This document shows, in pieces, positions 7,353 through 13,220 of a stretch of 14,166 bases of DNA. Origin of the DNA: Epulopiscium sp. Nele67-Bin004 (GTDB lineage Bacteria > Bacillota_A > Clostridia > Lachnospirales > Cellulosilyticaceae). Positions within the stretch are counted from its first letter, which is position 1; each line of letters starts with the position of its first letter. The stretch lies in NCBI GenBank assembly GCA_002007315.1, contig LNZQ01000204.1:1-14166 (forward strand), written 5' to 3'. The position numbers were made by a program, and so were the translations under genes. A model generated the notes under the pieces. It was not told the origin of the DNA. It ran no database searches and saw only the letters and a list, made by a program, of their open reading frames with translations.

Positions 7353-7390
7353 AAAAAAAAGCTCCTAAAAGTAAAATTTACAATTAGGAG
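7353..7390 (-). terminator. Rho-independent terminator of the diguanylate cyclase gene
   Basis: On the minus strand, CTCCTAA (7390-7384, including the TAA stop codon) pairs with TTAGGAG (7368-7362). A smaller GTAAA/TTTAC hairpin lies inside the loop, and eight T follow (7360-7353). The stop codon forms part of the stem. Confidence 0.8.
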
Positions 7391-8958
7391 TTATCATATA
7401 TAGTAAACGTATTTTTTCCGTTCGCTTTAGACATATACATAGCTTTGTCAGCTAAATCATACAAAACTCTAAAATCTGTTATATCACTATTTGTATAAAC
7501 AATACCAATACTAGCAGATATTGTTACACACGTATTATCAACGCAATAGGTTTTATTAACTAGACTAGACAATTCTGCGGCTTTTGATTGTATGTCAAAT
7601 TTATCGCTTGGATTTCGTACAAACACCATAAATTCATCTCCACCGATACGCCCTATTATATCGGTTTCTCTAAATACGGCGGTTAATTCATTGCTAATAT
7701 CTTTAATAGCCACATCGCCTATAGCATGCCCCAAAGTGTCATTAAGTGTTTTAAAATGATCCAAATCTACCATAAACAAAATACCTGTTTCATGCATGTG
7801 CTCTTGTATTAATTGTTGAGTTGTTACCTTATTATATAGCCCCGAAAGTGCATCTCGCTCTGCTTTAAATAGTAAATCTTTTTCATCTTGGATATTTTCA
7901 ATTACTAAAACTGCCGTTACCTGATTTAATTCAAAATTTTTAGTCATACGCACATCAACATTAAACCACTTATATATAGTACTATTTTTTTCGGCTAATC
8001 TATACTCAAAACTATATTTTGTTATACCATTATTAAATTCTTTAACCATGTAATTTATATCTGAAACAATTAATGTATTTGCTCTGTCATCTGGGTGTAT
8101 TTGGTTAAATATTATATCTGATATTATAGCTGCGTACGATTCTCCAACGGCATTAACATTGATTTTATTTTTAACTCGCCAATCTATTATTTCACCTGTT
8201 CCACAATTTATTTGCATTGTAAGCTCAGATTTATCATTTAAAATGTTTTTATAAAAGTTTTTAATGAATAAATCTTCCTTTAAAGCTTTTTTATGGCGTT
8301 CTACTAATTCAAATCCAATAAGCATAAATAGGCCAATGTATTCAACAACTAACCAACTTCCTCCTTGAATAAATTGTTGTATTATTTCTTGCTGTATAAA
8401 ATGAGGCACTTGATACACTGATGACCCTGCTAAAATAGAAAAAATTGCAATTAACTGTAATGCTAGAAAAATTATATTTTTGTTATCGCTATCTCTACTT
8501 ATTGTCCAACCGTGATCTGGTATTATTTTAAATAATCCAATTGTCATCAACACACATATAGAACAGATAATTATTCTACTCCACAAAAATAATTCAATAT
8601 TATTTACAATTTTAGCCATAGGAAGTTGTAATGTTAAACTCATTATCGGGATAACCATAGTTTCAATGCACAAAGTATTTACTACAATAGTAAATGCTGT
8701 CGCAATCTTTGGTAACCATTTGCCTCTGTAAAAAAGTAAAATTTGCAGGCAATACATTAATATTTTAAATAGGTACGCTAAAATCATAGAAGTATGAACT
8801 ATGTGAATATAGATCAGCGATGTAAAAACATTAAACCCAGCTAAAAACGCATCTTTTTTTAGGTCAGATTTTTCTTCCAAAATTCTTGACACTATCTCAA
8901 AAAATGTTAAATTCTGTACAAAATTTATCACAAAAAAAGTAATAGCTAACGTATTCAT
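7384..8958 (-). CDS. Membrane-anchored diguanylate cyclase (membrane sensor, PAS-like, GGDEF)
   Basis: A 524-residue enzyme predicted to make cyclic di-GMP from two GTP. Residues 1 to about 220 carry about seven hydrophobic helices, a probable membrane sensor. Residues about 240-355 look like a PAS-type fold (INCGTGEIIDWRVKN ... YSFEYRLAEKNSTIYKWFNVDVR). Residues about 362-522 are the GGDEF domain: DALSGLYNK, FMVDLDHFKTLNDTLGH with metal-binding D398, the intact GGDEF signature at 439-443, and SIGIV. RETD (430-433) precedes GGDEF by five residues, the standard RxxD inhibitory site, so product feedback is likely. There is no EAL or HD-GYP domain. The ATG follows a G-rich site (GGGGGG) nine bases upstream. 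The sensed signal is unknown and no c-di-GMP riboswitch is visible in the window. Confidence 0.93.
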   Translation of the reverse strand: MNTLAITFFVINFVQNLTFFEIVSRILEEKSDLKKDAFLAGFNVFTSLIYIHIVHTSMILAYLFKILMYCLQILLFYRGKWLPKIATAFTIVVNTLCIETMVIPIMSLTLQLPMAKIVNNIELFLWSRIIICSICVLMTIGLFKIIPDHGWTISRDSDNKNIIFLALQLIAIFSILAGSSVYQVPHFIQQEIIQQFIQGGSWLVVEYIGLFMLIGFELVERHKKALKEDLFIKNFYKNILNDKSELTMQINCGTGEIIDWRVKNKINVNAVGESYAAIISDIIFNQIHPDDRANTLIVSDINYMVKEFNNGITKYSFEYRLAEKNSTIYKWFNVDVRMTKNFELNQVTAVLVIENIQDEKDLLFKAERDALSGLYNKVTTQQLIQEHMHETGILFMVDLDHFKTLNDTLGHAIGDVAIKDISNELTAVFRETDIIGRIGGDEFMVFVRNPSDKFDIQSKAAELSSLVNKTYCVDNTCVTISASIGIVYTNSDITDFRVLYDLADKAMYMSKANGKNTFTIYDNS

Positions 8959-9092
8959 ATAAAAGTTCCCCCCTATCTTGATTTTATAATTATATTTTAT
9001 TTTACAAATGCAAATTTTATATTAACATTTATCTTCTTTTATGTTAAATGTCTTGTTTAGTCTAATCGTTTTAGGGGTTTTCTATTCTAATC

Positions 9093-9129
9093 AAAAAAAT
9101 AAAGACTGCAAACTATTGTCCACAGCCTT
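9093..9129 (-). terminator. Rho-independent terminator of the Rpn-type gene
   Basis: On the minus strand, AAGGCTG (9129-9123) pairs with CAGTCTT (9108-9102) with one G-U wobble. An inner set of weaker pairs closes on a 4-base loop, and seven T follow (9099-9093). Confidence 0.75.
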
Positions 9130-9136
9130 TAATATA

Positions 9137-10147
9137 TTATGATTCCAACCTTAAATCTGCAACCTCTTTTACAGATAAACCTGTTTTTAATGCAATAGTC
9201 GCATCATCTAAAATATCCAAAAGAGATTTAGCAATCTCAGTAGTGCGCTGAGCCATACCTTTTTCTATGCCTTTTTCCATGCCCTTTTCCATGCCCTTTT
9301 CCATGCCCTTTTCCATGCCTAGTTGCCAGCCCTCTTTCATCATACGCTCTTCAATTTCTCGTATATCGCTCGCTACCATTCTAGCATAGGTACTTTCATG
9401 TACTAACATATCACTCACTATTCCTTTCTTTAAGCAATTATTATAAAATTTTAATACTTCCTGAAATACTGGATCTGCATCATCTAACTCATTCTTCAAA
9501 AATAAGTTTAACCATTTTTTAGTTCTTTCATTATATGTGCCGTATTTTGAAAGTTTTTTGCTACGTAAACACACTACAACTGCATTACCCAATTCAGTTA
9601 TATGACTAGTTCTACCAGTTTCTAAATTAGGTTTAATTTCTGTAAAATTATAGTTTCCAACTAATACAGGATTATTAAATTGCTCAATTGTTTTTTGATT
9701 TACCAACCAAAGAGTATTTCCAACACCTGTATCTAAGTAGTTTTGGCTACTATACGCAGTCTTATCTACTATTGTTGCCATATTTCTTGCAATTCTTACA
9801 ATTAATGTTCGCTTACTTTGTTTTGTGTTCATGCTATCTTTTTGAATTTCCACAGTTAAAATATCCCTTGGCTCAATATCTATTCTAATATCAGGATAAA
9901 TAGTTTGTGAATGCTTTTTTTGATGTGAAAAATCTTGCTTAAATATGTTTTTTACACTATCAAATGGATATTCACTTATTTTAATGTTACTATCTTCTAA
10001 ATCAATATCTATTCCACTCAAGTCAAAAAACGCTTTAACTAAGTCCCTAACTATAAGCTCGTTATCGTGATCACCTTTGTTGTACATGCACATAAGTTTA
10101 AAAACAATATTTCTCATAAAATCAAACTTACGGTCTATTAATATCAT
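9137..10147 (-). CDS. Rpn-family recombination-promoting nuclease / PD-(D/E)XK transposase-like protein
   Basis: A 336-residue protein of the Rpn/PDDEXK-transposase family, magnesium-dependent DNases found in many scattered copies per genome. The fold starts with RKFDFMRNIVFKLM. The nuclease core is YPDIRIDIEPRDILTVEIQ (84-102), with D86, E100 and Q102 as probable catalytic residues (D...E-x-Q). KRTLIVRIARNMATIVDKTAYSSQNY (113-138) and the segment after it match the family layout. Near the C-terminus lie five MEKG/IEKG units (278-297), also common in these proteins, then a short helical tail. The ribosome binding site AGGAGGAG supports the ATG at 10147. It is monocistronic, divergent from adenosine deaminase. 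It appears intact. Its cellular role is unsettled for the family. Confidence 0.85.
   Translation of the reverse strand: MILIDRKFDFMRNIVFKLMCMYNKGDHDNELIVRDLVKAFFDLSGIDIDLEDSNIKISEYPFDSVKNIFKQDFSHQKKHSQTIYPDIRIDIEPRDILTVEIQKDSMNTKQSKRTLIVRIARNMATIVDKTAYSSQNYLDTGVGNTLWLVNQKTIEQFNNPVLVGNYNFTEIKPNLETGRTSHITELGNAVVVCLRSKKLSKYGTYNERTKKWLNLFLKNELDDADPVFQEVLKFYNNCLKKGIVSDMLVHESTYARMVASDIREIEERMMKEGWQLGMEKGMEKGMEKGMEKGIEKGMAQRTTEIAKSLLDILDDATIALKTGLSVKEVADLRLES
9254..9319 (-). repeat. 12-bp tandem repeat encoding (M/I)EKG
   Basis: Five to six copies of CCTTTTTCCATG-like 12-mers (plus-strand reading; three are almost identical) encode consecutive MEKG units. Because the unit is a multiple of three, slippage would change copy number without shifting the frame. 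Confidence 0.85.
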
Positions 10148-10194
10148 CTTTTCTCCTCCTTAGTTTATTTGTTCTATTTATATTTTATCATTAA

Positions 10195-10224
10195 TATAAT
10201 ATTATCACAATTATAAATGGAGGT
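10195..10224 (+). promoter_or_regulatory. Candidate -10 and ribosome binding site of adenosine deaminase
   Basis: TATAAT (10195-10200) is a good -10, with only a weak TTGTTC (10169-10174) at 20-bp spacing as -35. GGAGGT (10219-10224) lies five bases before the ATG at 10230. The 82-bp region also serves the divergent Rpn gene. I see no purine-riboswitch-like fold in it. Confidence 0.4.
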
Positions 10225-10229
10225 GCCCA

Positions 10230-11228
10230 ATGAATTATTTAGAAATCAAAAATTTCCCCAAAGTAGATTTACACTGCCATTTAGACGGTTCTATTCGACC
10301 TGAAGTTATTAAAGATATTATTACACACGACAACCTAAATATTACAACTGATATAGAAATATTACAAAATAATTTATCTGTACAAATAGATTGTAATAGC
10401 TTAGTTGAATATCTACAAAAATTTGATATACCTATCGCATGTATCCAAAGTGAATACGGTCTTGAAACAGCCACATATAGCGTTATAGAAGATGCTTTTA
10501 ATGAAACTATCATCTATTTAGAAATTAGGTTTGCCCCGCTATTTTCTGTAAATGAAAATCTTGATTGTGATGCTGTAGTACAAAGCGTACTAAAGGGGGT
10601 AAGTCGAGCTGAGGCTGATTTTGATATAAAAGTCTCTATTATATTGTGTGCGATGCGACATCAACCTCCCGAAGATAGTTTTGTGTTAGTTGATATTGCC
10701 CACAAATACAAAGATACAGGAGTTGGAGGTATCGATATAGCAGGTGATGAGGCAAATTTTCCACTGCACTTGTTTGAGAAATTACTTGACTATGCAAACG
10801 AAAAAAATATAAGATATACACTACACGCTGGGGAAACTGGCGATTTTTCCAATATAGATTTTGCAATACAAAAAGGTGCGACTAGAGTTGGACACGGTTT
10901 GGCTGTCTTGAAAAATACTGAAAGTATCAGGCTTGCTTATAATCATAACTTGTTATTTGAACTGTGCCCAACTAGCAATTTTCAAACTAAAGCATGCAAT
11001 CCTGATGAAGATTATCCTATTAAGCAGTTTTTAGATAATAGTTTGAATGTATGTATAAATACGGATAATAGGACTGTTTCTAATACTTCGCTTACTGATG
11101 AATATGTATTGCTACAAAAATATATTGAGGTTACTCCAGAATTTATGCGTCAAATGGCGTTATCGGCTATTGATATGGCATTTGCTAGCGATGAAGTTAA
11201 AAACTTTTTGTATAAAAAAATAACATAA
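10230..11228 (+). CDS. add: Adenosine deaminase
   Basis: A 332-residue cytosolic enzyme that converts adenosine to inosine (also deoxyadenosine) in purine salvage. All family motifs are present: KVDLHCHLDGS (11-21) with zinc ligands H15 and H17, TLHAGETGD with H199 and catalytic E202, RVGHGLA with H222, LCPTSN (246-250 region), and NTDNRTVSNTSLTDEY (277-292) with zinc ligand D279. The NTDNR form, rather than NTDDP, points to true adenosine deaminase over adenine deaminase. Full length for the family. It has a good ribosome binding site. No GC-rich terminator follows; only an AT palindrome (AATAATATTATT) lies just beyond the stop. Confidence 0.95.
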   Translation: MNYLEIKNFPKVDLHCHLDGSIRPEVIKDIITHDNLNITTDIEILQNNLSVQIDCNSLVEYLQKFDIPIACIQSEYGLETATYSVIEDAFNETIIYLEIRFAPLFSVNENLDCDAVVQSVLKGVSRAEADFDIKVSIILCAMRHQPPEDSFVLVDIAHKYKDTGVGGIDIAGDEANFPLHLFEKLLDYANEKNIRYTLHAGETGDFSNIDFAIQKGATRVGHGLAVLKNTESIRLAYNHNLLFELCPTSNFQTKACNPDEDYPIKQFLDNSLNVCINTDNRTVSNTSLTDEYVLLQKYIEVTPEFMRQMALSAIDMAFASDEVKNFLYKKIT

Positions 11229-11256
11229 TAAAAAATAATATTATTTACTTTAGCGA

Positions 11257-11285
11257 TTGACAAGGTACAAAAGTTTACCTATAAT
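11257..11285 (+). promoter_or_regulatory. Consensus sigma-A promoter for the HAD-permease operon
   Basis: TTGACA (11257-11262), a 17-bp spacer and TATAAT (11280-11285) match consensus perfectly. The expected leader of about 95 nt contains a small hairpin: GGTGA (11316-11320) with TCACC (11324-11328), alternatively TTGG (11311-11314) with CCAA (11327-11330). So perfect a promoter implies strong transcription unless a repressor acts. Confidence 0.85.
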
Positions 11286-11389
11286 AAGTTTGTAAATATA
11301 AAATTAATTTTTGGAGGTGAAACTCACCAAATAAGACTATAAATATACTTAAATAAGACAAAAAACAAAAGCTATTAGGGGGAAATATT

Positions 11390-12187
11390 TTGAATTTAGA
11401 ATTAATAATAAGTGATGTTGATGGCACATTAATTGACACATCAGAAACATTCTCAAATGATTTTTATGAGTTAGCACAATTAATTGAAACCAACAATTAT
11501 CCATTAACTATCGCTACTGGAAGAACATATGACCAAGTTAAACCTTTTATAGAAAATCTCCAAATCACTTTACCAGTAATTATAAATAATGGAGCTGGTT
11601 GCATTAAGCAAAATAAACTTTTATGGAATAATACTATAAAATTTGAATACTTGCAAAAAGCTCTTTTAAAAGCCGACGAACTTGATATGGCAATCATACT
11701 TAGCAGTGGCTATACCGATAAAGTTTATCGCCACAATGCATATATACAAAATCAAATTGAAAAATTTGATAGATACAAAGAAATTTTTACTCCTTTAACA
11801 GAAGAAGAATGGAACACAGGAGAAATTCAAAAAGTGTTAATTACTGATCCAATGCGACCTGGAAAAATTGATCTTGTTCTTGATCAATTACAAAACTACA
11901 AAGAATTTTTGCATGTAGTTCGCTATAGCGATAGATCAGCTGACATTATGTTAAAACAATCCACTAAAGCCGAAGGTATTAAACGCCTTAGCACTATGTT
12001 AAGTATTGATACAAAAAACATGATGGCTATTGGAGATTCCCATAATGATGTTGAAATGATACAAGAAGTTGGAATGGGTGTTGCTGTGGCAAATGCCGAA
12101 ACTAGGCTTAAAGAAATAGCAAACTATATATGTCAAAACAGCCACTCTAAAGGTGTACTAGAAGCAACAAAAAAATTTTATAAATAG
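11390..12187 (+). CDS. Cof-type HAD-IIB family phosphatase
   Basis: A 265-residue hydrolase, probably a sugar-phosphate or related small-molecule phosphatase. Motif I is DVDGTLID (nucleophile D9, acid/base D11), motif II lies in TIATGRTYDQV (T43), a conserved Lys is K193, and motif IV is GDSHNDVEMI (D216, D220). The C2-type cap lies between about 80 and 190, as in the Cof/YidA/SupH group. The start is TTG at 11390: AGGGGG lies seven bases upstream and the peptide opens directly into strand one (NLELIISDVDGT), with no in-frame ATG that would keep motif I. It is first in an operon with an ABC sugar permease remnant, so the substrate may be linked to the imported sugar. Confidence 0.9.
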   Translation: MNLELIISDVDGTLIDTSETFSNDFYELAQLIETNNYPLTIATGRTYDQVKPFIENLQITLPVIINNGAGCIKQNKLLWNNTIKFEYLQKALLKADELDMAIILSSGYTDKVYRHNAYIQNQIEKFDRYKEIFTPLTEEEWNTGEIQKVLITDPMRPGKIDLVLDQLQNYKEFLHVVRYSDRSADIMLKQSTKAEGIKRLSTMLSIDTKNMMAIGDSHNDVEMIQEVGMGVAVANAETRLKEIANYICQNSHSKGVLEATKKFYK

Positions 12188-12207
12188 AAATTTAATGTAG
12201 AATATAC

Positions 12208-12220
12208 GAGAGGAGTACTC
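12208..12220 (+). promoter_or_regulatory. Ribosome binding site of the permease, inside an 8-bp palindrome
   Basis: GAGAGGAG precedes the ATG at 12224, and GAGTACTC (12213-12220) is a perfect palindrome overlapping its end. This is probably incidental but it sits in the initiation region. Confidence 0.4.
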
Positions 12221-12223
12221 TTA

Positions 12224-12625
12224 ATGAAAGACTTTCTAAAAAAGATGGAACCATATTTATGGCTATCTCCAGCTTTTTTGTTTTTTGCAGTCTTTACTTT
12301 TTATCCATTTGCAAAAACTATAATTGACAGTTTTTATATAGTGGATAGATTGGGAAATGTACAACAATTTGTTGGATTAGAAAATTATCAAATAATTTTA
12401 TCTGATCCCAATTTTGTTAAATCAATTGGCAATACTTTATTATTTGTTTTATTAACCGTGCCTATTTCTAAAGTGCTCGGTCTAATGCTTGCACTTTTAG
12501 CAAATAAAAAAAGAAAAACCTCAGTTTTTTATGAGGCAAGCTTTGCAGTTCCAATGGCTATGATATCGCTAGCAATAATTCAAATATTACGCCACCCCTA
12601 TACATATAAAATTTTAAAAAAATAG
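12224..12625 (+). pseudogene. CUT1-family ABC sugar permease (MalF/UgpA type), truncated by insertion
   Basis: The reading frame gives 133 residues where the family has about 290-300. Residues 1 to about 123 are normal: PYLWLSPAFLFFAVFTFYPFAKTIIDSFY (TM1), FVGLENYQIILSDPNFVKSIGNTLLFVLLTVP (periplasmic loop into TM2), then FAVPMAMISLAIIQIL. Residues from about 125 on (YTYKILKK) are not family-like. The EAA cytoplasmic loop that contacts the ATPase and the last helices are missing. The break lies near 12595, where a 13-bp sequence found again at 13128 begins, so a mobile element probably entered here. The rest of the gene should lie beyond the right edge of the window. Operon with the HAD phosphatase. 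Substrate unknown (sugar or glycerol-phosphate type). Confidence 0.8.
12595..12607 (+). repeat. 13-bp direct repeat, left copy
   Basis: CCCCTATACATAT, identical to 13128-13140 (533 bp start to start). It coincides with the point where the permease reading stops looking like its family. Confidence 0.8.
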
Positions 12626-12667
12626 TGTATAAAATGACAAAAAGGTCTTGCTATTTTTTTTTTGATA

Positions 12668-12803
12668 TATAATACGATTATCATTTAAAAACTGACATAA
12701 GCGGTAACTTATATGGTTTTTATCTGATATATACTTTCGCCGAAGTATATTTCCATGTGTGCCTCTGTATGTTTATGAGCAAAAATAATAGAGGCACTTT
12801 TTA
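12668..12803 (+). ncRNA. Candidate small structured RNA with three hairpins and a terminator
   Basis: A TATAAT at 12668-12673 (poor -35) is followed by three stem-loops in a row. The first is AAAAAC (12687-12692) with GTTTTT (12716-12721), enclosing ATAAG/CTTAT (12697-12701, 12708-12712). The second is ATATACTT/AAGTATAT (12729-12736, 12743-12750). The third is GTGCCTCT/AGAGGCAC (12759-12766, 12790-12797), then five T. No ORF of note is inside. The last stem-loop could alternatively be only a terminator. I do not recognise a known RNA family. Confidence 0.35.
12759..12802 (+). terminator. Rho-independent terminator
   Basis: A perfect 8-bp stem, GTGCCTCT with AGAGGCAC, a 23-base loop and five T (12798-12802). 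The long loop weakens the call. It would end transcripts entering from the broken permease or from the candidate RNA. Confidence 0.6.
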
Positions 12804-12812
12804 GCTTTGATA

Positions 12813-12841
12813 TTGAAAAATTAGGCAAAATATGGTATTAT
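12813..12841 (+). promoter_or_regulatory. Near-consensus promoter ahead of the iteron units
   Basis: TTGAAA (12813-12818), a 17-bp spacer and TATTAT (12836-12841), with TGG directly before the -10 (extended -10). It would transcribe the two repeat units and then tnpB, giving a leader of about 370 nt. Confidence 0.5.
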
Positions 12842-12888
12842 ATTAATATAGATAACGATAGAATAAAAGTAGATGCTTCTCAAAAAGG

Positions 12889-12990
12889 GGACACGTGTGA
12901 CACGTTTCCTATATAGTGTAAGAAAAATTTCTAATATATTTTTTTATATATAACATATATAACGTGGTACATGTGGTACAGTAGTCAAAA
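12889..12990. repeat. Iteron/AT-core unit A
   Basis: Left iterons GGACACGTG (12889-12897) and TGACACGTT (12898-12906) have 9-bp period. An AT-rich core of about 55 bp (12907-12962) contains AGAAAAATTTCT. Right iterons CGTGGTACA (12963-12971) and TGTGGTACA (12972-12980) are in opposite orientation, and CACGTT (12901-12906) is exactly complementary to AACGTG (12961-12966). The core matches unit B at a constant 115-bp offset. Confidence 0.75.
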
Positions 12991-12992
12991 AA

Positions 12993-13108
12993 GTTACCCC
13001 TGTTACCCATGTTACTCATTTACTATATAAGGTATAGAAAAATTTCTAAATATTTTTTTCTAATATAACATATATAATGGGTAACATTGGTAACACTGTC
13101 GTCTAAAA
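12993..13108. repeat. Iteron/AT-core unit B
   Basis: Left iterons are GTTACCCCT, GTTACCCAT and GTTACTCAT (12993-13019, exact 9-bp period). An AT-rich core (13024-13077) contains the same AGAAAAATTTCTA (13036-13048) and AACATATATAA (13067-13077) as unit A. Right iterons GGGTAACAT and TGGTAACAC (13079-13096) are the inverse of the left ones. The iteron sequence differs from unit A while the layout is kept. Confidence 0.8.
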
Positions 13109-13117
13109 CACAAAAAA

Positions 13118-13208
13118 CCTATCTTTCCCCCTATACATATTAGAAAATAATGGTAAAATTATAACTCTAATATGTGTAGGGGCATTTTTATGCTCCAAAA
13201 TAGATAGG
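13118..13208 (+). promoter_or_regulatory. Nested inverted repeats upstream of tnpB, reaching into its ribosome binding site
   Basis: A 17-bp arm (13128-13144, CCCCTATACATATTAGA) is complementary to 13166-13182 with one G-U pair. Outside it, CCTATCT (13118-13124) pairs with AGATAGG (13202-13208), whose last bases belong to the AGGAGG at 13206-13211. A competing hairpin GGGGCAT/ATGCTCC (13179-13185, 13190-13196) uses the same GGGG. An extended -10 (TGG then TAAAAT, 13154-13159) lies in the loop of the large stem. Confidence 0.6.
13128..13140 (+). repeat. 13-bp direct repeat, right copy
   Basis: CCCCTATACATAT, identical to 12595-12607. Here it forms the left arm of the 17-bp inverted repeat before tnpB. 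Confidence 0.8.
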
Positions 13209-13220
13209 AGGTGAAGCCAG

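Noticed and set aside
9254..9319. Short regular repeat considered as a CRISPR array
   Set aside because: Units are 12 bp without spacers and lie in a coding frame as MEKG repeats.
10235..10866. Minus-strand ORFs inside adenosine deaminase
   Set aside because: All deaminase motifs are on the plus strand; these are antisense open frames with no ribosome binding sites.
11311..11334. Seven-codon leader peptide starting at TTG 11311 in the HAD operon leader
   Set aside because: It has no ribosome binding site ahead of it and no run of regulatory codons; the sequence is better read as a small hairpin.
12778..12916. A 45-codon open stretch on the plus strand ending in KGDTCDTFPI just inside the left iterons of unit A, possibly the tail of a phage primase-like gene
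   Set aside because: It has no start codon or ribosome binding site, overlaps both a terminator hairpin and a near-consensus promoter, and its length is within chance for a 600-bp AT-rich region. A translated search could revive it.
12889..13108. Iteron units considered as a CRISPR array
   Set aside because: Only two units, with divergent ends, internal inverted symmetry and conserved cores instead of unique spacers.
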